Shown: positions 1-8,798 of the stretch, in pieces
Numbering within the stretch: position 1 is the stretch's first letter
Layout of the letters: every line of letters begins with the position of its first letter
Assembly: GCF_012767755.2 (NCBI RefSeq)
Contig: NZ_AP023189.1
Coordinates: 3,970,001 to 4,034,000 of the forward strand
From: Pseudomonas tohonis
Lineage (GTDB): Bacteria > Pseudomonadota > Gammaproteobacteria > Pseudomonadales > Pseudomonadaceae
Direction: 5' to 3'
DNA: 64,000 bases
Position numbers and translations under genes: made by a program
The notes under the pieces: model-generated
Database searches by the model: none
What the model saw: the letters and a program-made list of their open reading frames with translations, nothing else
What the model was told of the DNA's origin: nothing

Positions 1-296
1 CCGGCTGCACCAACCACGCCGCCGGGCTGTATCGCGCCGACATGCAGAACGAGCGCGTGCAAGCCTGTGCCGCCCGCAGCTTCACCAAAGCCTGCGACCA
101 GGACGACCCCTGGGCCTGCACCATGCTCGGCATGTACCTGGCTCGCGGCATCGCCGTGAAGAAGGACCTGCCAAAGGCCCTGGAGGTGCTGAAGAAATCC
201 TGCAAGCACGGCGAGGAAGACCCCGCCTGCAGCAACGCCCTGCAGCTCGGCGCGAGCATCAGGAAGACGCTGGATGAGGCCAGGCCGGCCGATTGA
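1..296 (+). CDS. Sel1-like/cysteine-rich repeat protein, 3' end only
   Basis: The frame is open from the left edge (first full codon at position 3) to a TGA at 294-296, so the 5' end lies outside the window. An ATG at 42 is internal and is not a convincing start. The visible ~97 residues contain the pattern of Sel1/HcpA-type helical repeats: CxxxxxWACTMLGMYLARG, then a basic stretch with KALEVLKKSCKHG, then a further Cys. Such repeats form TPR-like alpha-helical solenoids, often periplasmic, with one disulfide per repeat. The function of this member cannot be told from the fragment. It is probably a secreted or periplasmic scaffold protein (inference). Confidence 0.7.
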   Translation, partial: GCTNHAAGLYRADMQNERVQACAARSFTKACDQDDPWACTMLGMYLARGIAVKKDLPKALEVLKKSCKHGEEDPACSNALQLGASIRKTLDEARPAD

Positions 297-430
297 CGAC
301 GCGTCCCGCCATGCCTGGGCCCACCGTTCTGCCCCCACAGCATGGGTTTCGCTTCGCTTTACGCCATCCTACGAGAGCTGCAGAGCGCGCAGCGATGTGA
401 GGCGTGGAGCGACGCGGATAGACAGCTCGC
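297..430. repeat. Intergenic repeat, family 'CATGGGTTTCGCTTCGCT'
   Basis: Positions about 341-376 read CATGGGTTTCGCTTCGCT followed by TTACGCCATCCTACGAG. Close copies lie at about 15242-15271 (opposite strand), 19245-19277 and 29510-29541, all between genes. It is a dispersed intergenic repeat of the REP/BIME kind. No gene was seen in this gap. Confidence 0.7.
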
Positions 431-780
431 CTACTCGCTGGGGAGGTGCCGGCCGTGCTTGGCGCCGAGCCTGTCGACGTACGCCACATCGCTGTCGCAC
501 AGCTGGTAGCCCGCCATGAAGCCGTCATGTCGATATCCGCGCCTTCGGCAGCGGCGTAGCGGGCCTCGTCATAGGCGGGCAGTTGGTAGTGGGCGAGGAA
601 CTCGGTGATCAGCGCCTCGCGCCGGGCATCGCCGACGTCATGACCACCGTCGTAGAACAGCCGGTCGATGCAGGACACCGCGCCCTGGTAGCGCGACTGG
701 GCCGCATCGAGGGTGGCCGCCGACACGGCGGCGGGCAGCAGCAGGAAGCCGATCGACAGCAGCGGGGAACGAAGCGCCAT
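431..780 (-). pseudogene. Small secreted protein, frameshifted near 521-526
   Basis: On the minus strand an ATG at 780 opens a signal peptide (MALRSPLLSIGFLLLPAAVSA) and a soluble region up to ...EGADIDMT. The same frame then becomes low-complexity nonsense. Shifting one base at about 521-526 restores a sensible ending (FMAGYQLCDSDVAYVDRLG, then AKHGRHLPSE) and a TAG at 433-431. The intact product would be about 115 residues with two or three cysteines. The family is not recognised. The single shift could be a real mutation or a sequence error. The region upstream of the ATG has a plausible ribosome site (GGACTCCCCC is weak; AAAGGA lies slightly upstream). Confidence 0.65.
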
Positions 781-844
781 GGGGGAGTCCTTTCGGTGAG
801 GGTGATGAAGGCGCCACCCTAGCAGGCGCCGCAAGAACTCACCG

Positions 845-2146
845 TTAAACCGGTCCCCTTCCCTTCAGCGCCTCGGCGAACCTCCAGCAGGCGAACGCCG
901 CCAGCAGCAGGCCGACCATGGCGAGCACTGCACCGGCATTGCCCACCTGGCGCAAGGCGATGTGCTGGCTGACCAGGCTGCCCAGCAGCGCGCCGCCGCC
1001 GATGCCGACGTTGTACAGGCCGGAGAACAGCGCCATGGCCACGTCCGTGGCATCCGAGGCCAGGCGCAGCACGCTGGATTGCTGGGCCAGGCCGAAGCAC
1101 ATGATCGCCATGCCCCAGAGCAGGCTCATGCCCAGCAGCCAGCCATGGTGCTGGGCCAGCGGCAGGAGCAGCAGGAGGCTCGCCGCCAGGATGCCCACCG
1201 CCACCAGCAGCAGGCCCCGGGGGAAGCGGTCGCTGTAGCGGCTGAAGAGGATCGAGCCGAAGACACCCGCCCCGCCGGAGAGCAACAGCAGCACGGTGGT
1301 CATCTGCCCGCTCATGCCCGCCACGTCGCGGGAGAAGGGCTCGATGTAGCTGTAGGCGGTGAACTGCGCGGTGATCACCAGCACGGTGAGCACGTAGAGC
1401 GCCACCAGCGGCGGGCGCTTGAGCAGGATGGGCAGGCTGCGCAGGGAGCCGGAGTTCTGGCTCGGCAGCAGCGGCAGGGTGCGCGCCAGGCACAACGCCG
1501 TCAGCACCGCCAGGCCGGCGATGGCCAGGAAGGTGGTGCGCCAGCCCAGGGCCTCGCCCACCACGCGGCCGAGGGGGATGCCCAGGACCATCGCCATGAT
1601 GGTGCCGGTGGCCAGCAGCCCCAGCGCCTTGGCCTGCTTGCCCGGTGGCGCCACGCGCACCGCCAGCGAGGCGGTGATCGACCAGAACACCGCATGGGCG
1701 AAGGCGATGCCGATGCGGCTGAGCATCAGCACGCCGAAGCTCCAGGCCACGCTGGACAGCAGGTGGCTGGCGATGAACAGCACGAAGACGAACACCAGCA
1801 GCTTGCGCCGCTCGATGTTGCGGGTCAGCAGCATCAGCGGCAACGAGGCCAGGGTCACCACCCAGGCGTAGAGCGTCAGCATCAGGCCGACCTGGGCGGT
1901 GGGCATCTCGAAGCTGCGGCCGATGTCGCTGAGCAGCCCCACCGGGACGAATTCGGTGGTGTTGAAGATGAAGGCGGCCAGGGCCAGGGCGATCACGCTC
2001 AGCCAGCTGCCGGCACGGGGTTCGGGGGACGGTTCGAGGACGGGACGTTCAGGGCTCAAGGGCTGTTCCGGGGCTGTGGCTGGAGTCGGGACAGGGTCGA
2101 TGCGCCTCCACCGCGCATGCCAGTGACCACCCGGGAAGCAAGGCAC
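845..2146 (-). CDS. sotB: SotB-type sugar efflux MFS transporter
   Basis: An inner-membrane transporter of the major facilitator superfamily (DHA1 family) with 12 predicted helices. It matches E. coli SotB closely along its length: [38 protein letters not shown], the ERRKLL loop, [30 protein letters not shown] and [18 protein letters not shown]. SotB exports arabinose and other sugars or IPTG-like compounds by proton antiport, and is usually seen as a relief valve for sugar overload. The ATG at 2146 gives 433 residues with a ~45-residue Pro-rich extension before the first helix. A TTG start shortly inside (at the LSPERP codons) would give a family-like N-terminus. It appears to be a single-gene unit. 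Confidence 0.88.
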   Translation of the reverse strand: MPCFPGGHWHARWRRIDPVPTPATAPEQPLSPERPVLEPSPEPRAGSWLSVIALALAAFIFNTTEFVPVGLLSDIGRSFEMPTAQVGLMLTLYAWVVTLASLPLMLLTRNIERRKLLVFVFVLFIASHLLSSVAWSFGVLMLSRIGIAFAHAVFWSITASLAVRVAPPGKQAKALGLLATGTIMAMVLGIPLGRVVGEALGWRTTFLAIAGLAVLTALCLARTLPLLPSQNSGSLRSLPILLKRPPLVALYVLTVLVITAQFTAYSYIEPFSRDVAGMSGQMTTVLLLLSGGAGVFGSILFSRYSDRFPRGLLLVAVGILAASLLLLLPLAQHHGWLLGMSLLWGMAIMCFGLAQQSSVLRLASDATDVAMALFSGLYNVGIGGGALLGSLVSQHIALRQVGNAGAVLAMVGLLLAAFACWRFAEALKGRGPV

Positions 2147-2758
2147 GGGGCGGACGGCTGCGGCAGGGTTTGTTGTTGGAATGGGAGGGGGTACGGCCTG
2201 GAAGCGGCGATTCTACGCCTCCAGCGGCCCTGGCACCACGGCGGATGACCGGCGGGTCGCAGGAGTGGACCGGCGAGTGGTGGGAGCGGTTTCAACCGCG
2301 ATGCCTGGCACCGGCATCTTTCGCGAATGAATTCGCTCCCACGGTGAAGTCGCCTGCGGCGCCGAGTGGCGGCAGACCGCGCCATGCCACCGCACGGGCA
2401 TGACCGTTGTGTAGGGTGGAGGTCGCTTTTTACCTCCACCAGGGGGAGTCGAACCCGGCACGCCGGCGTGCATGGGAGTGCGCTTCGATGGGTTTCGCTT
2501 CGCACGCGGAACACCGCCGATCGGCCCTGCGAAAGCCGACGACCACGGAGCAGATCGCACAAAACGCTTGTCAGAGCTCCTGGGTTCCCGCTATTACGCG
2601 AATCCACCTTTTTGCGGAGCGCCGGGTGGCCGTGCCGACGGCACACCCCCGACACGCCACACGACCGCCGGAGCCACGACGCATTCAGCGCCCGGCGCTC
2701 ATCACCCCGATGCGGGGGCCGAGCGGCCCGCCCGACATCGCTTTTCATGGAACAGAGA
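2147..2758. repeat. Gene-free gap with REP palindromes and a hairpin
   Basis: This ~610 bp gap holds the sotB promoter side, then a facing pair of REP-like palindromes (GTGGGAGCGGTTTCAACCGC near 2280 and GCGAATGAATTCGCTCCCAC near 2325). A perfect 9 bp hairpin follows: GGTGGAGGT at 2415-2423 and ACCTCCACC at 2432-2440. A partial copy of the GGGTTTCGCTTCGC repeat lies near 2489. The long open frame running through 2366-2758 into ppnN has no protein-like composition and is not called. Confidence 0.6.
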
Positions 2759-4141
2759 ATGCCCCCGAGACACGTAGTCAACGCCGAAGTCAGCCCCAAG
2801 GGCAGCCTGGAAACCCTCTCCCAGCGCGAAGTGCAGCAACTGAGCGAAGCCGGTTCCGGCAGCATCTACACGCTGTTCCGCCAGTGCGCCCTGGCCATCC
2901 TCAACACCGGCGCGCACATCGACAACGCCAAGACCATCCTCGATGCCTACAAGGACTTCGAGGTGCGCATCCACCAGCAGGACCGCGGCGTGCGCCTGGA
3001 ACTGCTCAACGCCCCGGCCGACGCCTTCGTCGACGGCGAGATGATCGCCAGCACCCGCGAGATGCTCTTCAGCGCCCTGCGCGACATCGTCTACGCGGCC
3101 AGCGAGCTGGACAGCCTGCGCATCGACCTGGAGAGCTCCCAGGGCATCACCGACTACGTCTTCCACCTGCTGCGCAACGCGCGCACGCTGCGCCCGGGCG
3201 TGGAGCCGAAGATCGTCGTGTGCTGGGGCGGCCACTCCATCAGCACCGAGGAATACAAGTACACCAAGCGCGTCGGCCACGAGCTGGGCCTGCGCAGCCT
3301 CGACATCTGCACCGGCTGCGGCCCGGGCGTGATGAAGGGCCCGATGAAGGGCGCCACCATCAGCCACGCCAAGCAGCGCATCGTCGGCGGCCGCTACCTG
3401 GGCCTGACCGAGCCGGGGATCATCGCCGCCGAGGCGCCCAACCCCATCGTCAACGAACTTGTGATCCTGCCGGACATCGAGAAGCGCCTGGAGGCCTTCG
3501 TCCGCGTCGGCCACGGCATCATCATCTTCCCCGGCGGCGTGGGCACGGCGGAGGAGTTCCTCTACCTGCTGGGCATCCTCATGCACCCGGACAACCGCGA
3601 GCTGCCCTTCCCCGTCATCCTCACCGGCCCGCGCAGCGCCGAGCCCTACCTGCAGCAGCTGCACGCCTTCGTCGGCGCCACCCTGGGCGAGGATGCGCAG
3701 AAGCGCTACCAGATCATCATCAACGACCCGGCCGAAGTGGCGCGGCAGATGGCCCAGGGGCTGAAGGAAGTGAAGCGTTTCCGCCGCGAGCGCAACGACG
3801 CCTTCCACTTCAACTGGCTGCTGAAGATCGACGAAGGCTTCCAGCGCCCCTTCGACCCGACCCACGAGAACATGGCCGCCCTGCAGCTCAGCCGCTCGCT
3901 GCCGCCCCACGAACTGGCCGCCAACCTGCGCCGCGCGTTTTCCGGCATCGTCGCCGGCAACGTCAAGGACAAGGGCATCCGCCTGATCGAGGAACACGGC
4001 CCCTACGAGATCCACGGCGATGCGCAAGTGATGCAGCCGCTGGACCGCCTGCTCCAGGCCTTCGTCGAACAGCACCGCATGAAGCTTCCCGGCGGCGCGG
4101 CCTACGTGCCCTGCTACCGGGTGGTGGAAAGCAGCCGCTGA
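2759..4141 (+). CDS. ppnN: Nucleotide 5'-monophosphate nucleosidase PpnN (YgdH, LOG family)
   Basis: A cytosolic enzyme that splits the N-glycosidic bond of nucleoside 5'-monophosphates to free base and ribose 5-phosphate. In E. coli it is activated by (p)ppGpp and links purine salvage to the stringent response. The product of 460 residues aligns end to end with E. coli PpnN: SPKGSLETLSQREVQQL, VCWGGHSIS, CTGCGPGVMKGPMKGA, the LOG signature FPGGVGTAEEFLYLLGI and the C-terminal AFSGIVAGNVKDKGIR and HRMKLPGGAAYVPCY. The MPPRH start at 2759 has a GGAACAGAGA Shine-Dalgarno-like sequence. An in-frame ATG at 2747 is possible but overlaps it. It lies alone and is followed by an inverted repeat. Confidence 0.93.
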   Translation: MPPRHVVNAEVSPKGSLETLSQREVQQLSEAGSGSIYTLFRQCALAILNTGAHIDNAKTILDAYKDFEVRIHQQDRGVRLELLNAPADAFVDGEMIASTREMLFSALRDIVYAASELDSLRIDLESSQGITDYVFHLLRNARTLRPGVEPKIVVCWGGHSISTEEYKYTKRVGHELGLRSLDICTGCGPGVMKGPMKGATISHAKQRIVGGRYLGLTEPGIIAAEAPNPIVNELVILPDIEKRLEAFVRVGHGIIIFPGGVGTAEEFLYLLGILMHPDNRELPFPVILTGPRSAEPYLQQLHAFVGATLGEDAQKRYQIIINDPAEVARQMAQGLKEVKRFRRERNDAFHFNWLLKIDEGFQRPFDPTHENMAALQLSRSLPPHELAANLRRAFSGIVAGNVKDKGIRLIEEHGPYEIHGDAQVMQPLDRLLQAFVEQHRMKLPGGAAYVPCYRVVESSR

Positions 4142-4161
4142 GGCACCGGCGCCAGACCATG

Positions 4162-4206
4162 TCGATATGACTGCGAAACGCTGTCGACCTGACGCAGTCA
4201 TATCGA
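4162..4206 (+). terminator. 14 bp inverted repeat after ppnN
   Basis: TCGATATGACTGCG at 4162-4175 is repeated perfectly inverted at 4193-4206 with a 17-base loop. It begins 20 bases after the ppnN stop. There is no U-run, so it may be a Rho-assisted or weak intrinsic terminator, or a protein site. Confidence 0.5.
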
Positions 4207-4301
4207 TCTCGTAACGGCAACCTATTGATTAAAAAAGGCCTTTCGTCTGGTACGAGAACTGGAACTCCACCTTCGACCCACCCCAGCAGACGAAGGTCAA
4301 C

Positions 4302-4580
4302 ATGATGAGTTCCACGCTTCTTGCCTGTGCCTCGCACTTTCCTCCAGCGCCCTTGTTCGCCGCCCAGGTCCTGGCCGAAGAACCCGACGGCGCCGCTGGC
4401 AAGGCCGCGGGCGGCATCAGCGGCCTGATGGTCGGCGCCATGGGCTGCCCCATCCTGGCCATCGCCTGCGCCGCGCTGGGCTACTACTGCGGTAACGCCG
4501 TGCAGCACTCCAGCGGCCTCAGCGAAGCCGCCTGGAATGAGGCTCGAGCGACTTCGAGGTCGAAGCCCAACCGGCCCTGA
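4302..4580 (+). CDS. Small glycine-zipper-like hypothetical protein
   Basis: Unrecognised 92-residue product. The start ATG-ATG at 4302 follows GAAGG at a usable distance. The N-terminal third is Ala/Pro-rich and weakly signal-like. The middle (about residues 33-62) is a hydrophobic Gly/Ala/Cys segment with GxxxG spacings (GGISGLMVGAMG, then ACAALGYYCGNAV). The tail is polar. Composition suggests a membrane-inserting peptide. It sits between ppnN and fecI in the same direction, and its end lies ~150 bases before fecI. It could be a chance open frame in GC-rich DNA. No function is assigned. Confidence 0.35.
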   Translation: MMSSTLLACASHFPPAPLFAAQVLAEEPDGAAGKAAGGISGLMVGAMGCPILAIACAALGYYCGNAVQHSSGLSEAAWNEARATSRSKPNRP

Positions 4581-4671
4581 CCGAGGAACGCGAGCGACCG
4601 ATGTTGCAGTTGGTGAGCGTCCCGCCCGGCCTGGGGCGGAACGACGAAGCGCGGAAGGAGATGATTGTCGA

Positions 4672-4698
4672 AGTTTTTGCAAAACATTATCATTCGCG
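4672..4698 (+). promoter_or_regulatory. Fur-box-like site upstream of fecI
   Basis: About 35-60 bases before the fecI ATG lies TTTGCAAAACATTATCATTC followed by GCG. The ATTATCATT core matches the right half of the Fur consensus well; the left half is degenerate. Iron-starvation sigma genes in Pseudomonas are normally Fur-repressed, so this is the expected place. Confidence 0.5.
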
Positions 4699-4731
4699 AC
4701 CTTTCCTCATCCCCGATTGCCGCCCCCGCAG

Positions 4732-5223
4732 ATGTCGACGCGCAGACCTGGCTTCTTCGACCACTATGAAGAGCTCATCGGCACCTGGACCCGCCGGCTG
4801 AGGAACCGCCATCGCGCCGAGGATTTGGCCCACGATGCCTTCGTCCGGGTGCTGGAGGCCGACCAGGCCGCCATCGAGCAACCTCGCGCCTACCTGCACC
4901 AGACCACACGCAACATCGCCACCGACCAGTTCCGCCGCGACGAACGCCGTGCCCTGCTGGAGCAGGAACTGGGCAGCCAGGCCGAGGCGAGCGCAGACGA
5001 CCCCGAATCTTTCATGCACGCGGTGCAGCTGGCCGACTCTATCGAGAAGGCACTGGCCGAGCTGCCGCCCAACTGCCGCCAGGTGTTCGTCTGGCAGAAG
5101 CTCGAAGGCCTGAGCCAGGCGGAAATCGCCGAGCGCATGGGGTTATCCAAGAACATGGTCGAGCGGTATATGATCCGAACCCTTCGCCATCTGCGTGACC
5201 GCCTGGACGCGAGCCTTTCATGA
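4732..5223 (+). CDS. fecI: FecI-type ECF (iron starvation) sigma factor
   Basis: A 163-residue extracytoplasmic-function sigma factor that would direct RNA polymerase to the receptor gene downstream when the surface signal is received. Region 2 is visible in HYEELIGTWTRRLRNRHRAEDLAHDAFVRV and RAYLHQTTRNIATDQFRR. Region 4 has LPPNCRQVFVWQKLEGLSQ and a helix-turn-helix in AEIAERMGLSKNMVERYM. The ATG at 4732 gives the usual family length; the open frame extends upstream to 4537 but that part is not sigma-like. Its stop overlaps the fecR start by four bases (ATGA), so the two are translationally coupled. A Fur-box-like site precedes it. Confidence 0.9.
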   Translation: MSTRRPGFFDHYEELIGTWTRRLRNRHRAEDLAHDAFVRVLEADQAAIEQPRAYLHQTTRNIATDQFRRDERRALLEQELGSQAEASADDPESFMHAVQLADSIEKALAELPPNCRQVFVWQKLEGLSQAEIAERMGLSKNMVERYMIRTLRHLRDRLDASLS

Positions 5224-6257
5224 GCAACGAGCACCCCACCGGGCATCCGCCCCCCACGCCGGAGCCGCTGGCCGCCCCGCCGGGCGCTGGCGCGGCACCC
5301 GGCTGCGCGGCGCACGAGGAGGCACTGCGCGAGGCGGCCGCCTTCTGGTTCACCCGCCACCGCGACGGTGAGCTCGACACGGACGAAGCCGAGCGCTTCG
5401 CCGCCTGGCTCGCCGCGAGCCCGGAGCATGAACGCGAATACGCCCTGCTCGACTACCTGTGGAAGGCCGCCGACCTGATGCCCGAGCCGCGCCTGCGCGC
5501 CCTTGCTGAGGCCCACGCACCCCGCGCCGGTCGCCGCCGCAACGCCACCCGTGCCCTGGCCATCGCCGCCAGCCTGGTAGTGGCCGCCGGTGCCGCCTGG
5601 CTATGGGTGCCGCTGCCTTTTGGTGCCGAGCAGTACGCCACCGTCGCCGGCGAGCGGCGCCAGGTGATCCTGGCCGACGGCACGCTTGTGGAACTCAACA
5701 GCCGCACCCGTCTGGAAGTGCGCTACCGCGACCAGCAGCGCCAGGTCAGCCTGGAAAGCGGCGAAGCCATGTTCAGCGTCACCCACGATCCCGCCCGCCC
5801 CTTCGTGGTGGATGCCGGCAAGGGTCGGGTGACGGTTACCGGCACGCGCTTCGACGTGCGCCGCGACCCGGCCGAGGTAAGGGTCGCGGTGGAATCCGGC
5901 AGCGTCCGGGTCGAGGGCCAGCGCAACGCCGCCACCCGCCCCCTGCTGGCCGGCGATGCCGTGCGCATCGCCAGTGACGGCAGCGTTGGCGCCATCGCCC
6001 CCATCGATATCTCCGCCATCACCGCCTGGCGCCAGGGCAAGCTGGTATTCAACGACGCCCCGCTGGCCGACGTGGTCGCCGAGGTCTCGCGCTACCGCGC
6101 GGCACCGGTGCGCGTGGCGCCCGCCGTAGCCGGCCTGCGGCTATCCAGCGTGTTTCGCGCCGATGACACCGACGCCCTGCTCGGCGTGCTGCCGCGCATG
6201 CTGCCGGTGCAGGTGCGTGCCCTCCCCGATGGTAGTCGCGAAATAATTCCTCTTTAG
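5220..6257 (+). CDS. fecR: FecR-type anti-sigma/sigma regulator
   Basis: An inner-membrane signal relay that binds the N-terminal signalling domain of the outer-membrane receptor and controls FecI. The order is a Pro/Ala-rich head, a cytoplasmic DUF4880-like domain with the FWFTRHRDGELD, AWLAASPEHEREYA and LWKAADLM motifs, a single membrane segment near residues 107-126 (RALAIAASLVVAAGAAWLWV), and a periplasmic FecR domain. The latter starts ATVAGERRQVILADGT, with FDV, VAVESGSVRV and a C-terminal STN-contacting part. It has 345 residues, slightly above the usual ~320 because of the N-terminal extension. It overlaps fecI and is followed after 57 bases by fecA. Confidence 0.9.
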   Translation: MSNEHPTGHPPPTPEPLAAPPGAGAAPGCAAHEEALREAAAFWFTRHRDGELDTDEAERFAAWLAASPEHEREYALLDYLWKAADLMPEPRLRALAEAHAPRAGRRRNATRALAIAASLVVAAGAAWLWVPLPFGAEQYATVAGERRQVILADGTLVELNSRTRLEVRYRDQQRQVSLESGEAMFSVTHDPARPFVVDAGKGRVTVTGTRFDVRRDPAEVRVAVESGSVRVEGQRNAATRPLLAGDAVRIASDGSVGAIAPIDISAITAWRQGKLVFNDAPLADVVAEVSRYRAAPVRVAPAVAGLRLSSVFRADDTDALLGVLPRMLPVQVRALPDGSREIIPL

Positions 6258-6314
6258 ATTCAGGTTTTCTTTTCGTCGTTCGTCTTCTCGTCCAACTCTC
6301 ATGGCCGACGCGCC

Positions 6315-8786
6315 ATGAAGGCTTCCAGAAACGATCAGGACCGGATCAACGTGAACGACGCACATGCCTTCGCTACACCCGCCCGCCCCCGCTTCCCCCG
6401 CACACTGCGCTGGCTGCCGCTGGGCATCGCCATGGCCGTCGCCGGCATGCACGCCCAGGCCGCCGAGGCCATCCACATACCGGCCCAGCCCCTGGCCAGC
6501 GCCCTGGCGCAACTGGGCCGGGAAACCTCGTTGCAGCTGTTCTTCAGTCCCGACCTGGTAGCCGGCAAGCAGGCCCCGGCGGTGGACGGCAACCTCACCC
6601 CCGAGGAGGCCCTGGGCGTGCTGCTGCATGGCAGCGGCCTGGTCTTCGAACTGGTGGACGGCTCCGCGGTATTGCTCCAGCGCTCGCAAGACGAAGCCTC
6701 GGCGCTTGAGCTGCCCGCCTCGAACATCTCCGTGGTCGGCAACTGGCTGGGCACCGCCGAGGAGGCCGTAGTGCAAAACCATCCCGGCGCGCGCACCGTG
6801 ATCCGCCGCGGGACCATGCAGGAGAAAGGCGCGATGAACGTGCGCGACGCCCTGCGTGCCGTGCCCGGCGTGCAGGTGCAGGAATCCAACGGCACCGGTG
6901 GCAGCGACATATCCCTGAACTTCGGTGTGCGCGGTCTCACCTCGCGCCTGTCGCCGCGCTCCACCGTGCTGATCGACGGCGTGCCGGCGGCCTTCGCCCC
7001 CTACGGCCAGCCGCAGCTATCCATGGCGCCCATCTCCCTGGGCAACCTCGACAGCATCGACGTGGTACGCGGCGCGGGCTCCGTGCGCTATGGCCCGCAG
7101 AACGTCGGAGGAGTGATCAACTTCGTCACCCGCGCTATCCCCGAGACCTTCTCCGGTGAGGTCGGCACCACCCTGGAGAACACCCGCCATGGCGGCTGGA
7201 AGCACCTGGATAGCGCCTTCCTAGGTGGCACGGCAGATAACGGCATCGGCGTCGCTCTGCTCTATTCCGGCGTCAACGGCCACGGCTACCGCGACAGCAA
7301 TAACGGCAACGACATCGACGACGTGCTGCTCAAGACCCACTGGGCACCCACCGAGCAGGACGACCTGTCGCTGAACTTCCACTACTACGACGCCAGCGCC
7401 GACATGCCCGGTGGCCTGACCCAGGCCCAGTACGACGCCGACGCCTTCCAGTCAGACCGCGACTGGGACTACTTCAGCGGGCGGCGAAAGGACGTTTCCC
7501 TGAAGTACCTGCGGCAGATCGACGACGCCACCCAGTTAGAGGTGCTGACCTATTACAGCGACAGCTTCCGCGGCAGCGCCATCGCCACCCGTGACCAGCG
7601 CTTCCTCGGCTCTTTCCCGCGCAGCTACTACACCTATGGCATCGAGCCGCGCGTCTCGCGCATCTTCTTCGCCGGCCTCACCACCCACGAGGTGGGCGTC
7701 GGCTACCGCTACCTGAAGGAAGCCATGCACGAGGAAGCCAGCCGCCTGGCGCTGGTGGGCAATGTGCCGGTGGCCACTCCCGGCGTCTCGGCGGACGGCC
7801 ACGCCTACCAGGACCGCACCGGCGGCACCGAGGCCAACGCTTTCTACATCGACGACAAGGTGGACGTGGGCAACTGGACCGTCACCCCCGGCATCCGCTT
7901 CGAGCGCATCAGCACCGACTGGCACGACCGCCCGGTGGTGGGCACCAATGGCGTGCGGGTGCAGGAGAAGCACCGCAGCAAGGACTACAACGAGCCGCTG
8001 CCGGCGATCAGCGTGATGTACCACCTCTCCGACGCCTGGAAGCTGTTCGCCAATTACGAGACCTCCTTCGGCAGCCTGCAGTACTTCCAACTCGGCCAGG
8101 GTGGCAGCGGCGACTCGGCGGCGGCCGGCCTGGAGCCGGAGAAGGCCAAGACCTACGAGGTGGGTACCCGCTACGACACCGAGGGCTGGGGCGGCGAAGT
8201 CACGCTGTTCTACATCGACTTCGACCACGAGCTGCAATACATCAGCAACGACATCGGCTGGACCAACCTCGGTGCCACCAAGCACCAAGGCATCGAGTTC
8301 TCCGGCCACTACGATCTCGACGCGCTGCTGGCCGGCCTCAGCCTCACCGGTAGCCTGACCTACACCCGCGCCACCTACGAGGGCGACATCCCCGGCTTCC
8401 GCACCCGCGACCTGCCCTTCTACTCGCGCCAGGTGGCCAATATCGGCCTGCGCTACCAGGCCGGGCGCTGGACCTACAACTTGGACGGCTACGCCCAGTC
8501 CATGCAGCGCGCGCCGGGCACCGGCATCGACGCCAACGGCAACTTCACTGGTGACTACATCACCGAACCGACCGCCGACGGCCAGTACGGCGACATCCCC
8601 GGCTACGCCACCTGGAACGTACGCGGCGGCTACAACTTCGGCGAGCAGCTGTCCAACCTCAAGCTCGGCGTGGGCGTGAAAAACCTCTTCGACCAGCGTT
8701 ACTTCACCCGTTCCAGCGACAACAACGCCGGCATCTATGTCGGCCAGCCGCGCACCCTGTTCGTCCAGGCCAGCGTCGGCTTCTAA
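6315..8786 (+). CDS. fecA: FecA-like TonB-dependent ferric citrate/siderophore receptor with signalling domain
   Basis: An outer-membrane gated beta-barrel for a ferric chelate, 823 residues. Order: signal peptide ending ...GMHAQAAEA, an STN signalling domain (IHIPAQPLASALAQLGRETS to ...VLLQR), a TonB-box-like segment (SNISVVG), the plug (NVRDALRAVPGVQVQESNGTG, VLIDGVPAAFAPYGQPQLS, IDVVRGAGSVRYGPQNVGG), and the barrel to a C-terminal aromatic (QASVGF). It follows E. coli FecA over its whole length, including FAPYGQPQLS, ALLYSGVNG, ADMPGGL and GIYVGQPRTLF, so ferric citrate is the best guess for the ligand. With fecI and fecR it forms a cell-surface signalling unit. The RBS before ATG 6315 is weak, and a GTG at 6351 is an alternative start. 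Confidence 0.9.
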   Translation: MKASRNDQDRINVNDAHAFATPARPRFPRTLRWLPLGIAMAVAGMHAQAAEAIHIPAQPLASALAQLGRETSLQLFFSPDLVAGKQAPAVDGNLTPEEALGVLLHGSGLVFELVDGSAVLLQRSQDEASALELPASNISVVGNWLGTAEEAVVQNHPGARTVIRRGTMQEKGAMNVRDALRAVPGVQVQESNGTGGSDISLNFGVRGLTSRLSPRSTVLIDGVPAAFAPYGQPQLSMAPISLGNLDSIDVVRGAGSVRYGPQNVGGVINFVTRAIPETFSGEVGTTLENTRHGGWKHLDSAFLGGTADNGIGVALLYSGVNGHGYRDSNNGNDIDDVLLKTHWAPTEQDDLSLNFHYYDASADMPGGLTQAQYDADAFQSDRDWDYFSGRRKDVSLKYLRQIDDATQLEVLTYYSDSFRGSAIATRDQRFLGSFPRSYYTYGIEPRVSRIFFAGLTTHEVGVGYRYLKEAMHEEASRLALVGNVPVATPGVSADGHAYQDRTGGTEANAFYIDDKVDVGNWTVTPGIRFERISTDWHDRPVVGTNGVRVQEKHRSKDYNEPLPAISVMYHLSDAWKLFANYETSFGSLQYFQLGQGGSGDSAAAGLEPEKAKTYEVGTRYDTEGWGGEVTLFYIDFDHELQYISNDIGWTNLGATKHQGIEFSGHYDLDALLAGLSLTGSLTYTRATYEGDIPGFRTRDLPFYSRQVANIGLRYQAGRWTYNLDGYAQSMQRAPGTGIDANGNFTGDYITEPTADGQYGDIPGYATWNVRGGYNFGEQLSNLKLGVGVKNLFDQRYFTRSSDNNAGIYVGQPRTLFVQASVGF

Positions 8787-8798
8787 GGCGTCGTCGGC

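Noticed and set aside
962..2248. Long plus-strand open frame opposite sotB
   Set aside because: Gln/His/Arg/Gly-rich antisense shadow; sotB on the other strand is strongly conserved.
2440..2460. tRNA T-arm-like sequence (GGGTTCGACTCCC on the minus strand)
   Set aside because: No acceptor stem, anticodon arm or CCA end can be built around it; it borders a repeat hairpin.
2366..2758. N-terminal extension of ppnN by ~130 codons
   Set aside because: Arg/Ser/Pro-rich and crosses intergenic repeats; homologues start at the MPPRH position.
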